Positions 16,085 through 24,626 are shown, counted from the stretch's first letter. The stretch: 64,000 nucleotides of DNA from Bacillota bacterium (GCA_023459495.1 JAEWTL010000077.1:1-64000); one strand, 5' to 3'. Translations and numbers: made by a program. The notes: generated by a model not told the origin, from the sequence alone.

Positions 16085-17533
16085 TTAATGCATCGTGATG
16101 GAGTTCGTGTAGGCGGTCACGCCGTTGTATGTGATCGCGCAGCGGAACTCCACATCCTCATCCTGACTATCCACGGTCGTGAGAGCGGCTGTGTTATAGC
16201 CAGTGTAAGCGCTCGTTAGGTTTGTCCACGTTCCGGCGTTGTTATACTGCCACAAATACGTGATGCCGCTCGACGGCTTGTTGTCGGCGTCAGTGTTGAA
16301 ATTACCGATAGCCGTCAAAGCTTCACCCGCAAGCGCCGCGGTCGTCGCGGAAGTCGCTACGCCGCCGATGATTGCAACGGCCACGATCGCCAGCCGGAAT
16401 GCGCTCGCGAGCTTGATCTGGTGGTCGCCCCACGCCGTTAGCACGTAAACGAACATTCCGGTGTCAATGTTCTTGTCGGAATCAAGCACCGCAGCAGGTT
16501 CATAGTTCTGCTTTGCGTACCGGAAGTCGCCGACGATCGGGATCGTCGCGCGGTCGTTGAATTCGACCGGCACGCCGAGTACATCCTGCGGCTTTGCGGT
16601 GAATAGCTCGCCCGCCGTGTTGGAAAGTGCCTGCACGTAGGCGTACCAATCCGCGGCGCGCATCACAACCGTAGCATTGGCCCTGAACATATCATCCAGA
16701 TCGCCGAGGGCGGCCATGATCGCCGCCACAACGGTTGTGCCGGTCACGCCCTTGATGCCCTTCATGTAGAAGCTCATATGGGAATGATCATTGTCGGCAG
16801 ACTTGGCAAAAGCGCGCAGCTTCTCTTTTCTGGCCAGCGCGGACCGCAGCCCGTTTTCAATGGTCGTCACAAGGTTGGTGTCCGTACCGTAAATCACGGT
16901 ATCGGCAACCTGTATCTTGACCTTCGTCTTGAGACGGCCGTACGTGACCAGATCGGACGATGTCTCGATCTCTTTTGCCGTTTCGGCGTCCACGACATCT
17001 TCAAGCAGGTCCTCATCGTCGATCGAGAACATCAGACGCGGCTCCTCAAGGCCCGCAATCTGCGACGTTTCCTCTACGTTGCGCAGGCTGTTTTCTTCGA
17101 ACGGCTCCGTGATCAGTTCGTTGGAAAGCGTAGACGGCAACAGGTTTGATCCGCTGCCAAAGTCGGCGGAACCAGCCGGGATTGCGCCGAGTCCAGAGTA
17201 CGTCTTTTTCACTGCGTCTTTGTCGCCAAAGGCTACGCCGCGATAAAATGCCGCTTTGGTCTTGACCGTCTCGTCCTTTTCGGAGTTGCCGGTGGTGGAT
17301 TTCTGCTGGATGGCCAGCGCCTGCCGCTGCTGCACTTCCATTTCGTCGTGCTGCTTTTCGAGCAGCCCAAAGCGGGTGACGAGATCATCCCTGTGCGTCT
17401 GCTTTGTCTTGATCTCCTCCATAGGAGTAGTTGGGTCTGCGGCCTTTTCCGCGATCCATTCGGCGTCCGCTGTGATCTGCGCGCTCAGCGTGGCCATCTT
17501 CTCTTTGAGTTCAAACAGTGTTACCTTAGCCAT
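16085..17533 (-). CDS. HK97-fold major capsid protein with C-terminal Ig-like domain
   Basis: 482 residues. The first 100 or so are a Lys/Glu/Gln-rich coiled coil (delta/scaffold domain) removed by the prohead protease. The HK97 core follows (GSGSNLLPSTLSNELITEPF, then LRAFAKSADNDHSHMSFYMK, then VMRAADWYAYVQAL). After about residue 400 comes an Ala/Gly hinge and an Ig-like domain of about 65 residues shared with the tail tube protein. In the head, the domain would be displayed in one copy per subunit. Start ATG overlaps the protease stop. Confidence 0.93.
   Translation of the reverse strand: MAKVTLFELKEKMATLSAQITADAEWIAEKAADPTTPMEEIKTKQTHRDDLVTRFGLLEKQHDEMEVQQRQALAIQQKSTTGNSEKDETVKTKAAFYRGVAFGDKDAVKKTYSGLGAIPAGSADFGSGSNLLPSTLSNELITEPFEENSLRNVEETSQIAGLEEPRLMFSIDDEDLLEDVVDAETAKEIETSSDLVTYGRLKTKVKIQVADTVIYGTDTNLVTTIENGLRSALARKEKLRAFAKSADNDHSHMSFYMKGIKGVTGTTVVAAIMAALGDLDDMFRANATVVMRAADWYAYVQALSNTAGELFTAKPQDVLGVPVEFNDRATIPIVGDFRYAKQNYEPAAVLDSDKNIDTGMFVYVLTAWGDHQIKLASAFRLAIVAVAIIGGVATSATTAALAGEALTAIGNFNTDADNKPSSGITYLWQYNNAGTWTNLTSAYTGYNTAALTTVDSQDEDVEFRCAITYNGVTAYTNSITMH
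16103..16270 (-). repeat. Ig-domain coding repeat, capsid copy
   Basis: 168 bp, partner of 13674-13841, same length and frame. The two copies are separated by about 2.4 kb and lie in direct orientation, so recombination between them could delete five connector/tail genes. Confidence 0.9.
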
Positions 17534-18339
17534 TATTTCTTCCCCTTTATAAATTTTTGGTTTTCGGCGATTATTCTCGCCCGGTCGTTTCGCTCTGCAT
17601 CATCAGTCAATGCGAGCTGGATCTTCTGCCCGATGGCCTTCAGGTCATCCGGCCTGACTTTTCCGATATCCGCAGTTTTGAAAAGCTCAACCGCATCACA
17701 GAGATCATCTGCGCCTTTGGTGACACCGACTCCGCGCTGGGCAGGAACGGCAACGAAAGAAAATTCATATGCTTCCTGCGGGGATTTTAATTCGGCGAAG
17801 CATAGTTCCCCGTCGTACTTCTCGCCCTTGATATGGCCAGTTTCGCATTGATACTTCCATGTGCTCCAGTTTAACTTTAGCGGCTTTCCGCATATCGAGC
17901 ATGTGCACTCGCCCATACGGCATCCTACGGATACCTCTTTTACAATACCGCCTTCAATCGCTTCAATGAGCGGTGTGTTGGCTTCGTTTCGGAGCATATA
18001 AGCACTTCCGCGCAAGACGTAAAGCGGTTCCCCGAGCGAGTTCTTCTGACTCATCTCCTCTGTTTCGCAACGGTACAGACGCGCGACCTGCTTTTCAGCC
18101 GACCAGCGATGATCAATCAGGCCGCTCTTACCTACGAAGAGCTTTGCGAGCTTATCAAGGCTGGCTTTTGTGAATCGCTCAATGTCGCGGTCAACGTCGT
18201 TGTCACAGAGAATCACAGGGAAACAAAAAACGCCTTCCGGCGTAAGCTCCTTATTTGCGTACTGGTTGATCAGGGTAATGTCGGCCTCCGGATTAATTGG
18301 CGTCGCCTTCAGGGCTTTGAGCTTATCAATTCTGTCCAT
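17533..18339 (-). CDS. Prohead protease with zinc-ribbon insertion
   Basis: 268 residues from the ATG at 18339 (GGAAGG nine bases upstream). HK97-type U35 serine protease: catalytic His in GLIDHRW (about residue 90) and Ser in KEVSVGC (about 137). It removes the capsid delta domain. Unusually, just after the Ser motif there is a Cys-rich insert, CTCSICGKPLKLN ... YQCETGH, which could bind zinc. The C-terminal tail (from about 210) is charged and may be self-cleaved. Confidence 0.88.
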   Translation of the reverse strand: MDRIDKLKALKATPINPEADITLINQYANKELTPEGVFCFPVILCDNDVDRDIERFTKASLDKLAKLFVGKSGLIDHRWSAEKQVARLYRCETEEMSQKNSLGEPLYVLRGSAYMLRNEANTPLIEAIEGGIVKEVSVGCRMGECTCSICGKPLKLNWSTWKYQCETGHIKGEKYDGELCFAELKSPQEAYEFSFVAVPAQRGVGVTKGADDLCDAVELFKTADIGKVRPDDLKAIGQKIQLALTDDAERNDRARIIAENQKFIKGKK

Positions 18340-18499
18340 CGGTCGGTTCCTTCCTTTCAACTCGCGCTTTCGCTCGGTCTATGTCCTTTCGCAGCGCACT
18401 TTCGCGCTGCCGCTGAGGTAGCATGTTATACATACTGGCATTTACGCCGTATTTCTTCGTCTCATCAAGCAACACCTTGTCCATGTCATTCATACTCAT
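18326..18499 (-). CDS. Small hypothetical phage protein between portal and protease
   Basis: 57 residues (MSMNDMDKVLLDETKKYGVN start). Its ATG overlaps the upstream stop by ATGA and its end overlaps the protease start by 14 bases, as in a compact phage operon. Highly charged, predicted helical, with no recognised family. Confidence 0.6.
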   Translation of the reverse strand: MSMNDMDKVLLDETKKYGVNASMYNMLPQRQRESALRKDIDRAKARVERKEPTDGQN

Positions 18500-18903
18500 C
18501 CCTCAACGATAACCGTCTGATCGCCGCCCGTTTTGCCATAATCAATGCCAGAAACAACAGTAGCGGCCACAATCAACCTTGCGATGTCCTCTTTTTTTGT
18601 TGCCTTCCCGAGGTCTATGCCTTTCGCCATTTCCTTGAGCTCGGCAAGAGTATTGTTACTGACGAGATCTCTCACGGCATCGGGCAGTTGCTCGCCCGTC
18701 TGCTCCACGTCTCCCTTTGCGGTCTGAATAGCCCGCATGAGACTATCCGGCGTGAAGTCTCCCTCATAGTCGTACTCCGGCTTGTAGCCGTTGGCTGTCG
18801 CCCATGTCAAAAAGTGATGCGCCAGACGCCACTCTTCCGGAAGTGCGTTCGCTTTGTGGACCTTAAGCCACATTGCGTACAGACTCATTTTTTGTATTCC
18901 CAT
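18496..18903 (-). CDS. Hypothetical head-region protein with HeH/SAP-like end
   Basis: About 135 residues from the ATG at 18903 (or the adjacent ATG at 18906, after AAGGAGG). N-terminal part: SLYAMWLKVHKANALPEEWR with aromatic residues. The C-terminal third (LAELKEMAKGIDLGKATKKE then DIARLI) resembles a HeH/SAP-type helix-extended-loop-helix motif, often nucleic-acid binding. The start overlaps the portal 3' end by about 40 bases. Function unknown. Confidence 0.72.
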   Translation of the reverse strand: MGIQKMSLYAMWLKVHKANALPEEWRLAHHFLTWATANGYKPEYDYEGDFTPDSLMRAIQTAKGDVEQTGEQLPDAVRDLVSNNTLAELKEMAKGIDLGKATKKEDIARLIVAATVVSGIDYGKTGGDQTVIVEG

Positions 18904-20191
18904 CATTTCCTCCTTGTGTAGTTGGTGATTTATCAGGATTCGCAACGAGATATTCAAGCGTGGTCAGATCGCGTGATACAAGCAGCTTTTCACCTTCCGG
19001 CCTGCTATCACGGCCATAATCAGCCATCGCCTGATTTGGAGTCTCAAAGCCGCCGCGCACTGAAATCTGATGAACTTCCGCCCTCGTTTTTGCGTCTGCC
19101 CGGAGTATCGCGTCCATATCAAACTTAAAGTGATACCCGCGCCGCCGTTCTTCCTGCGTCAGCAGCTTCCGGTTAAGCTCCTGCTCATATGCCGTCACAA
19201 TCGGCAGCATCGTCAGCATCAGGAACTCCAGCATCTGCTGTTCTTGAGAACTGAAAGATACGTTCGAGTAATCGCCCAGCAGGTGTGGTGGTATGTTGTA
19301 AACCATCGCGACCTTCGACCGGGATATCTTTTCAACCTCAAGCAGTTTTGAATCCACTGGTGACATGTTGAGCGCGGTCGCTTTCAGCCCAGATTCAAGC
19401 AAAAGGATATTTCCGCCCGTTTCTCTGTACGTTTGCATTAAAACGTCGATGGTATCTTTCCGCTGTTGTTCTCCCAGGTTTGCCGGTGCCTCCACGACAA
19501 CCTGCGCGTTTACACCCTTCTCCAATTGCGACCTGCTGAAAGTCTGAATATCCTCGTTATACGAAATCGTATCAAATAGGACACGCACTGGATTTACGCC
19601 TTTTATACCATTCGTGCTGATAAACGGTATATGGATGATGTAAAAGCTATGCAGATAATAAACGTTTCCCTTTTCAGGCGTTATTCTGTACCACAGCTCG
19701 CTGCTGTCCGTCTCAAGAACCGGCTCGACGCGCAGCGGGTCCAGAGGCTTGATCGCGGCCATGGTTCCGTCCGGATCATATACCTTCATAGCGTATGCGT
19801 TGCCCTCCGTACAGCAGCACGCCTCCATCGTCTTGAAAAACTGGCACGACGTCATATAGGTGTTCGGGGATGCGTTGATAATATCATTAAGAGGGCTTTT
19901 TATCTGCTTTGACCCCCTGTATAACTGTATCGGCATTGCGGACAGTGCGTTCGCCCGGCGCGTCACTGCTGAGAAGAGCAGCTCACTGTTCTGCAGCGTA
20001 TAGTCGCTGCGCAGGAAACGCGGCAGCCAGGATGATCCCGTCCTTAATGTTTTTGTCCCGGACGGCGTTTTTACTGCAGCTTTTTTCTTTAGCCGGTCTA
20101 TTTCGGTCTCCATCGCCTTAATTTTCGCATCTATTTCCTTGCGGGATTGCGAATTAAAAATACCCAAGCAATCATCATCTCCTATCGTCAA
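18863..20191 (-). CDS. Portal protein, HK97 family
   Basis: Up to 442 residues. It contains an N-terminal coiled coil (about 15-40) and the portal core (SELLFSAVTRRANALSAMPI, SPNTYMTSCQFFKTMEACC, VEKISRSKVAMVYNIPPHLL, then a long stem helix). It forms the dodecameric DNA-entry ring of the head. The frame opens with TTG at 20191 inside the terminase 3' end. A TTG at 20167, 11 bases after AGGAG, is a more likely start. C-terminal tail is Asn/Gly-rich. Confidence 0.92.
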   Translation of the reverse strand: MTIGDDDCLGIFNSQSRKEIDAKIKAMETEIDRLKKKAAVKTPSGTKTLRTGSSWLPRFLRSDYTLQNSELLFSAVTRRANALSAMPIQLYRGSKQIKSPLNDIINASPNTYMTSCQFFKTMEACCCTEGNAYAMKVYDPDGTMAAIKPLDPLRVEPVLETDSSELWYRITPEKGNVYYLHSFYIIHIPFISTNGIKGVNPVRVLFDTISYNEDIQTFSRSQLEKGVNAQVVVEAPANLGEQQRKDTIDVLMQTYRETGGNILLLESGLKATALNMSPVDSKLLEVEKISRSKVAMVYNIPPHLLGDYSNVSFSSQEQQMLEFLMLTMLPIVTAYEQELNRKLLTQEERRRGYHFKFDMDAILRADAKTRAEVHQISVRGGFETPNQAMADYGRDSRPEGEKLLVSRDLTTLEYLVANPDKSPTTQGGNDGNTKNESVRNVA

Positions 20192-21980
20192 GCCGGATCA
20201 CCGTGGCAAGTTTTTTGTCGCTCGGAATTATCAGCGGGTGCTTGCGCATCCATTCGGTGTGTGCGTCGAGCAACGCCATAAATCCGTCAATTTTTCTGAA
20301 CTTATGCTGCTTAGTCGGCATATAAGTGGCATTCGGGCCGCGTTTTGTCAGTTTCGTGTTGCCGAGGTACCAATTCAGCAGCGGGTTGTTGTTATGGATT
20401 ATCTTGCCGTCAATGAACCGCTCTTTCAGGTTGTCCAGCGGCGCGGTCAGCGTCAGCTCGCCTTGCCGGACATCATTCATCACAAACCCATTCTCCCGCA
20501 TCTTGTTCACCAACATGAACGCCTTTGCCGGATCAAATCCCACGCTGTCGATTGAAAATATCTTGCGCTGCTCCAAAAACCATCCTAAAAGCAGCTCGTA
20601 CTCGACATATTCGGTATCGACTATCGTCAATACGCCAGCGCTTTCAAGCCGTTTCCAATCGAGCTTTTCATGGTCCTCTTTTACCTTGTTTCGCGGTACC
20701 CACGAATGCTCGTGTACAAAGAACCAGTTGTCCGGCAGCGGGATCTCTATGCACGCGGATGTGAAGTCCTGCGACTCGGCAAGGTCGAACCCGCCGTATC
20801 CGCTGTATCCCTTGAGTGTTTCCAGCGCTCGGGTCTTGTTGTTCTTGAGTATCGTCGGAGCATCCAACAGTGAAAGCTCGTCCACTTGCGTAAAAACATT
20901 CAGTTGCTTGTTGATAAAATCTGAGCGTTCCTGCGGAATGACCTTGCATCGCTCCCACTCGTCGATCAGGTCGTCCAGCAGCAACAGCTCGCCGAGTGAA
21001 GGGTTTGCCTTTATCCAGCAGTCCGTATCGTCCGGATCGTCGCCTTCGTCGATCTCGGCAATGTACACAAATATTCTGTCCGCCGCGCGTTTTGCGATCG
21101 GCGCTGCGCTGTCCTGTAAATTGCCGCCGATGCTATAAAAATCAAGCACCTGCCCGCCGAGTATGTAATAATCCATCAACGGCCCATCTATGACCGTCCC
21201 CAGCGTTGATGTAAATAAAAAAAGCGGTTGTCTCCGCTTCTTTCCCTTTTTCTTGATCCTGTTTATCAGCTTATAGTCTTCGTAGTCCTGCACCTCGTCG
21301 AATATTCCGAGGTGCACATTGAGGCCGTCCAGCGTCTTGCTTTCCGATGACCGCACCTCGCACAGGCTTTTTGTCGGGTCAAAGTATATACCCTTTGTTG
21401 TCGTGCGAAAATGCTTATTCAGCAGCGGCGACGATTCCACCTGGTCCTTGCAGGATCCAAGGATAATGTTAGCTTGATCCCGCGAGTTGGCTAAGCAATA
21501 TGCCTCAGCGCCCTTTTCGCCATCTTTTGATATGGAAAATGGCACTATTCCGCCGATCATCGTGCTTTTTCCGTTGCCGGATCCGACAAAGATCAGCCCC
21601 TCACGAAATCGCCTGTATCCCGTCTGCTTGCTTACCCAACCGTAGAGGTTCCCTTCAACAAAGTGCTGCCAAGGCAACAGCTTCATCTTGTCATAGTCGC
21701 CCTTCGTCGGCACGAGAAACTTTTCTGTAAAATCTATCGGTCTGTACGCCTTGTCGATATCAAACGCCCATTGGCATTTACTGTCGTTAATAGAGCGGTC
21801 AAGGTCATTCATAAACCGCAAACCGGCTTGCGTTACTCGCTTGCAGGCAGTTATCCTTTTCCCCAATACATCGCTTGCGTATTTATAGCAATCTGAAGCC
21901 TCAATGCGTTCAATGGTTTCGCGGCTATCAGTACTTTTCAAATTCGTCTTGGTTTGGCTTGGGGTCTGGTTCATTTCCAT
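20175..21980 (-). CDS. Terminase large subunit
   Basis: About 601 residues from ATG 21980, overlapping TerS. ATPase domain: Walker A GSGNGKST and Walker B LGIFDEVQDYEDY. Adenine motif region around WQHFVEGNLYGW. The nuclease half has the Asp in GGFDLAESQDFTSA and a second acidic site (VGFDPAKA). It pumps DNA into the prohead and cuts concatemers. Terminase_1 type, which with the adjacent HNH gene predicts cos packaging. Confidence 0.95.
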   Translation of the reverse strand: MEMNQTPSQTKTNLKSTDSRETIERIEASDCYKYASDVLGKRITACKRVTQAGLRFMNDLDRSINDSKCQWAFDIDKAYRPIDFTEKFLVPTKGDYDKMKLLPWQHFVEGNLYGWVSKQTGYRRFREGLIFVGSGNGKSTMIGGIVPFSISKDGEKGAEAYCLANSRDQANIILGSCKDQVESSPLLNKHFRTTTKGIYFDPTKSLCEVRSSESKTLDGLNVHLGIFDEVQDYEDYKLINRIKKKGKKRRQPLFLFTSTLGTVIDGPLMDYYILGGQVLDFYSIGGNLQDSAAPIAKRAADRIFVYIAEIDEGDDPDDTDCWIKANPSLGELLLLDDLIDEWERCKVIPQERSDFINKQLNVFTQVDELSLLDAPTILKNNKTRALETLKGYSGYGGFDLAESQDFTSACIEIPLPDNWFFVHEHSWVPRNKVKEDHEKLDWKRLESAGVLTIVDTEYVEYELLLGWFLEQRKIFSIDSVGFDPAKAFMLVNKMRENGFVMNDVRQGELTLTAPLDNLKERFIDGKIIHNNNPLLNWYLGNTKLTKRGPNATYMPTKQHKFRKIDGFMALLDAHTEWMRKHPLIIPSDKKLATVIRLDDRR

Positions 21981-22338
21981 CACCGCCCTCTTTCGGTATG
22001 AACCCTTTGTCCGCAAACTCCTTTCGCTGCGCCGGCGTCAAACCCAGAGAGCGTAAAAGATTATTGAGCACCTGAACTGTCTTGGTCAACTCTATCGCAA
22101 GCGGATTTTTTACCGGGTTTGTGGCTCCGGCTTTATTGGTATATTCAATCAGCAGCGGCTTCCCCACCAGCTCGTTTTTCAGCTGGCAATAAAACTGGTA
22201 CGTCTCCGCGTAAAGGTTGATTAGTTCTACATCTGAGGACTGCAGCACGTGCCCGTCATGCAGATAACTCTCGATCCTCTCCTTTGCTGCTTTACCTATC
22301 CGTTCAAGTCTCAGCTGCTCCTTGCTTTTGCGTGCCAT
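21928..22338 (-). CDS. Terminase small subunit (P27-like)
   Basis: 136 residues from ATG 22338. A basic N-terminus (MARKSKEQLRLERIGKAAKE) is followed by helices, then a LTKTVQVLNNLLRSLGLTPA segment typical of P27-family small terminases. It recognises the packaging site. The longer open frame upstream runs through the candidate cos region and is unlikely to be translated. Confidence 0.85.
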   Translation of the reverse strand: MARKSKEQLRLERIGKAAKERIESYLHDGHVLQSSDVELINLYAETYQFYCQLKNELVGKPLLIEYTNKAGATNPVKNPLAIELTKTVQVLNNLLRSLGLTPAQRKEFADKGFIPKEGGDGNEPDPKPNQDEFEKY

Positions 22339-22344
22339 ATACCA

Positions 22345-22445
22345 CACCCCCCTTTCATGTAAATTTTTTTGCCGCGCGCGCAAAGGGAACCTCCGACAGC
22401 GGTTCCGGTAGAGTCGCCTCCAACCTTTTGGGTAGGGGGTACCCG
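22345..22445 (-). other. Candidate cos packaging site
   Basis: A 107-bp gap between the HNH and TerS genes, the usual cos position. It holds an alternating CGCGCGC run, an inverted repeat GGAACC (22386-22391) / GGTTCC (22401-22406), and a GC-rich near-palindrome GGGTAGGGGGTACCC (22430-22444). I cannot place the nick from sequence. Confidence 0.4.
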
Positions 22446-22793
22446 TCACGCCTTTATAATCCTCACGCCAATAGGCATTTTCTTTTCATAATCTTTTGTC
22501 TTCTCATGGCACGCTCTACACAGGCTTATGAGGTTATCATCAACAAGAGCAAGATCAGTATAGTCTTCAAGTTCCTTGATATGATGTACCTCGCTGGCTA
22601 CTGGTATCTTCCTATCCTCTGGCTTGAGCGGCGTTCCTGTTCGCAGAGCTTTCTCGATCCTCTCCTTACAGTGCTGGCACATGTAATGATCGCGCTGAAG
22701 TATGTACTGTCTTTTATCCCGCCATGCAATGGAGTTATAGAACCTACGCACCCACGCTGGTTTAGTGTCGTAGTATTTACGTTTACTCGACAT
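22446..22793 (-). CDS. HNH endonuclease of the packaging module
   Basis: 115 residues. HNH fold: CQHC (about 40-43), EVHHIKELEDYTDLALVDDN (about 71-90) and LCRACHEK (about 94-101), i.e. two CxxC zinc pairs plus the His-His-Asn active site. In many cos phages such a protein acts with terminase to cut cos. Its start overlaps the next upstream gene by 11 bases. Confidence 0.92.
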   Translation of the reverse strand: MSSKRKYYDTKPAWVRRFYNSIAWRDKRQYILQRDHYMCQHCKERIEKALRTGTPLKPEDRKIPVASEVHHIKELEDYTDLALVDDNLISLCRACHEKTKDYEKKMPIGVRIIKA

Positions 22794-22971
22794 ATCGATT
22801 TGGGCAGCATGGACCGTCGACTTCTTCCCGCTTCGCCAGCCATTCCGCTATTTCAGCGCGATATTTTACAGGCACATCTTCATCATCTTTCATACGCTCA
22901 ACTAAAGCAATAAGGCGCTGGCACAATTTTATGTTTAATATATCGATCGTCAATTTGCCTATACCCATCAT
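22783..22971 (-). CDS. Small hypothetical phage protein
   Basis: 62 residues from ATG 22971 (TGAGG upstream). Helical (IKLCQRLIALVERMKDDEDV), ending with CCPNRYVE. Unrecognised. It sits between two operon genes with close spacing. Confidence 0.65.
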   Translation of the reverse strand: MMGIGKLTIDILNIKLCQRLIALVERMKDDEDVPVKYRAEIAEWLAKREEVDGPCCPNRYVE

Positions 22972-22977
22972 CAAGCC

Positions 22978-23205
22978 TCACTTCATTACCAGATTGCGCT
23001 CAGCGTACTGCTCTGCCTGCTCAGGTGTTTGTGCTTCTAGATATGTTTCATGATAAGGCATATACGACTGCGTAAAACAGGGTGTCCGCATTGCCCAATC
23101 CCAACCACCGCTAATATACTCCGGCATCCCTTGCTCCGCCCAGAAGTCATCCGTCACCGGGAAATATCCTAACTTTAATAGCAAGGATCTTTTTTCTTCA
23201 TCCAT
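22978..23205 (-). CDS. Hypothetical phage protein
   Basis: 75 residues with GAGAGGAGAG before the ATG. Aromatic and acidic (GYFPVTDDFWAEQGMPEYIS, then GGWDWAMRTP). No known family, membrane helix or Cys pair. First genes of the late operon region. Confidence 0.68.
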   Translation of the reverse strand: MDEEKRSLLLKLGYFPVTDDFWAEQGMPEYISGGWDWAMRTPCFTQSYMPYHETYLEAQTPEQAEQYAERNLVMK

Positions 23206-23326
23206 TGAGTCTCTCTCCTCTCATAATTCAGGAGCGGTAATCCCTATAGTGTAAATACAAATCAAGCATATTACTCCGCGTCAGGGATAGATACCCGATC
23301 TAGCATTACATCTTCCCTCGAACGCA

Positions 23327-23497
23327 TTACCCAAACATGCAGAGCACAACACCGCCGCCGACCTTGCGTCCCCAGTAGCATCCGCGGCACTTATCAGGCT
23401 CACTCTCCCACCGCCGCCTTCGTTCAGCCTCACGTGCGATCTGAGCTTCAAACTCCCTCACTGCCCTGGCTTCCCTTGACAAGTACTGCTCCGCCAT
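23327..23497 (-). CDS. Small Arg/Glu-rich protein with CxxC
   Basis: 56 residues from the ATG at 23497 (TTTGGAG eight bases upstream). A charged coiled-coil-like helix (REARAVREFEAQIAREAERR) is followed by DKCRGCYWGRK ... LCMFG, one CxxC pair plus a third Cys. Typical small late-region phage protein, unknown function. Bases 23206-23326 show no gene I can support. Confidence 0.62.
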   Translation of the reverse strand: MAEQYLSREARAVREFEAQIAREAERRRRWESEPDKCRGCYWGRKVGGGVVLCMFG

Positions 23498-23580
23498 GCT
23501 TTTCTCCAAACCAAAAGGCCGCCCTGTCCGGTGCGGCCCTGTACTTCTTGGGATCACTCCCAACTTCTTCAACTGTACAC

Positions 23581-23671
23581 ATTATACCACTTGACTTGAA
23601 CCTACTACTGTCATCTTTTTTTCAACTACTTTCCATACAAATATTGTTGTTCGTTTTATGTGTGGTATAAT
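23581..23671. promoter_or_regulatory. Divergent extended -10 promoters at early/late boundary
   Basis: Minus strand: TGGTATAAT (23581-23589) is an extended -10 for the late genes, with only a weak -35, as expected where an ArpU-type activator is needed. Plus strand: TTGTTG (23644-23649), 16 bp, then TATAAT (23666-23671), also preceded by GTGG. The two -10 regions share GTGGTATAAT. 23590-23640 contains T-rich sequence only. Confidence 0.6.
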
Positions 23672-23715
23672 ATGTTATTGGAAAGACAAATTTTTATTAT
23701 GGAGGGCTGCCTAAA

Positions 23716-23970
23716 ATGTTGACACATAAAAAATGTGAACTTGCACGCGAAGCCACTGGAAGTTTTGCTCCGGATAACGAAATCATTGCTGAATATGAAG
23801 CCATGCCAGAAGAAGAACGAGATCGAATTGGTAAGGAATTATCGGACATGTTCAATGATGATATGTCGAATACTCGCGAAGTTTTTTACGAGCTATCAGC
23901 CAAGCACTTTACATCTTATCCCGTGCTGTTCTGCCTTTTTAAAGATTGGCAGGCTAAGAACAAAAAATAG
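23716..23970 (+). CDS. Acidic plus-strand protein, own promoter
   Basis: 84 residues (MLTHKKCELAREATGSFAPD start), acidic and helical, in the opposite direction to the surrounding lytic genes. GGAGGG lies nine bases before the ATG and a good vegetative promoter about 45 bases upstream. No recognised domain. Its isolation and orientation suggest it is expressed independently of the lytic programme, perhaps in the lysogen. The serine integrase here has no obvious directionality factor, and this is one of several possible candidates (inference only). Confidence 0.72.
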   Translation: MLTHKKCELAREATGSFAPDNEIIAEYEAMPEEERDRIGKELSDMFNDDMSNTREVFYELSAKHFTSYPVLFCLFKDWQAKNKK

Positions 23971-23989
23971 TTTGAGTTGGGCTGTATTA

Positions 23990-24439
23990 TCAAATTCGCA
24001 GCCCTCTCTCTTCTGCAAGCATCCGCCGCGCCATACTGAGCCAGCGATATACCGTCTTTTCGCTTGCCGGTATAAAAAGCTCCGCCTGATGCACCCGCTC
24101 TTGTATTTGGCCCTTCTCGATGTCTTTATCTGGTTCTGCCATATAAACCATCGTCAGGGCTTTCATTATGTCGTTACCGCAGCGCATGTGCTCAATGTTA
24201 TAGATGGTCTTCTCCACCGCTTCAAGGTCGGCCAGCTCCGCCGCCACATCCATCACCGCTTTATCTGCCCGCAGCACTGCCGCCTCACTCGGATTTGAGA
24301 TACCACTCCGGCCTTCCTCCCGGTGCTGTGATTGTATGGCCTCCTCCCATACCTGCTGCCTGTACTTATCCGCCGAGCCTGTTACGGCGTAGAACCTGAA
24401 CGCCGCCGTTGCATAATCCCTGAAGTGGCTTTTTGTCAT
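23990..24439 (-). CDS. ArpU/RinA-like late transcription regulator
   Basis: 149 residues from ATG 24439. The C-terminal third (ASEKTVYRWLSMARRMLAEE then RGLRI) is a sigma-region-4-like helix-turn-helix as in ArpU/RinA-type late activators. The N-terminal two thirds are helical. It lies last in the early region, just upstream of the late promoter at 23.58 kb, the usual place for this regulator. Confidence 0.78.
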   Translation of the reverse strand: MTKSHFRDYATAAFRFYAVTGSADKYRQQVWEEAIQSQHREEGRSGISNPSEAAVLRADKAVMDVAAELADLEAVEKTIYNIEHMRCGNDIMKALTMVYMAEPDKDIEKGQIQERVHQAELFIPASEKTVYRWLSMARRMLAEERGLRI

Positions 24440-24467
24440 TTGGCCTGTTGCCCCCCTCAAAATAATA

Positions 24468-24626
24468 TCAATAGTCGAAGAGTATATACGTATATCCGCA
24501 GTCCTTGCACTTGCCATCCCAGAGCGTTTCGATCTTCTCGCCAGTCTCATCATCAATGCAGTCTGTGATAGTCACGTTCTCACTTCCGCAGCGCGGGCAT
24601 TTTTCTTTTGGCATCTCAAGATTCAT
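24468..24626 (-). CDS. Small zinc-ribbon protein
   Basis: 52 residues (MNLEMPKEKCPRCGSENVTI start, ATGA overlap with the gene before). CPRC and CKDC pairs about 30 residues apart make a zinc ribbon. Function unknown. Confidence 0.72.
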   Translation of the reverse strand: MNLEMPKEKCPRCGSENVTITDCIDDETGEKIETLWDGKCKDCGYTYILFDY

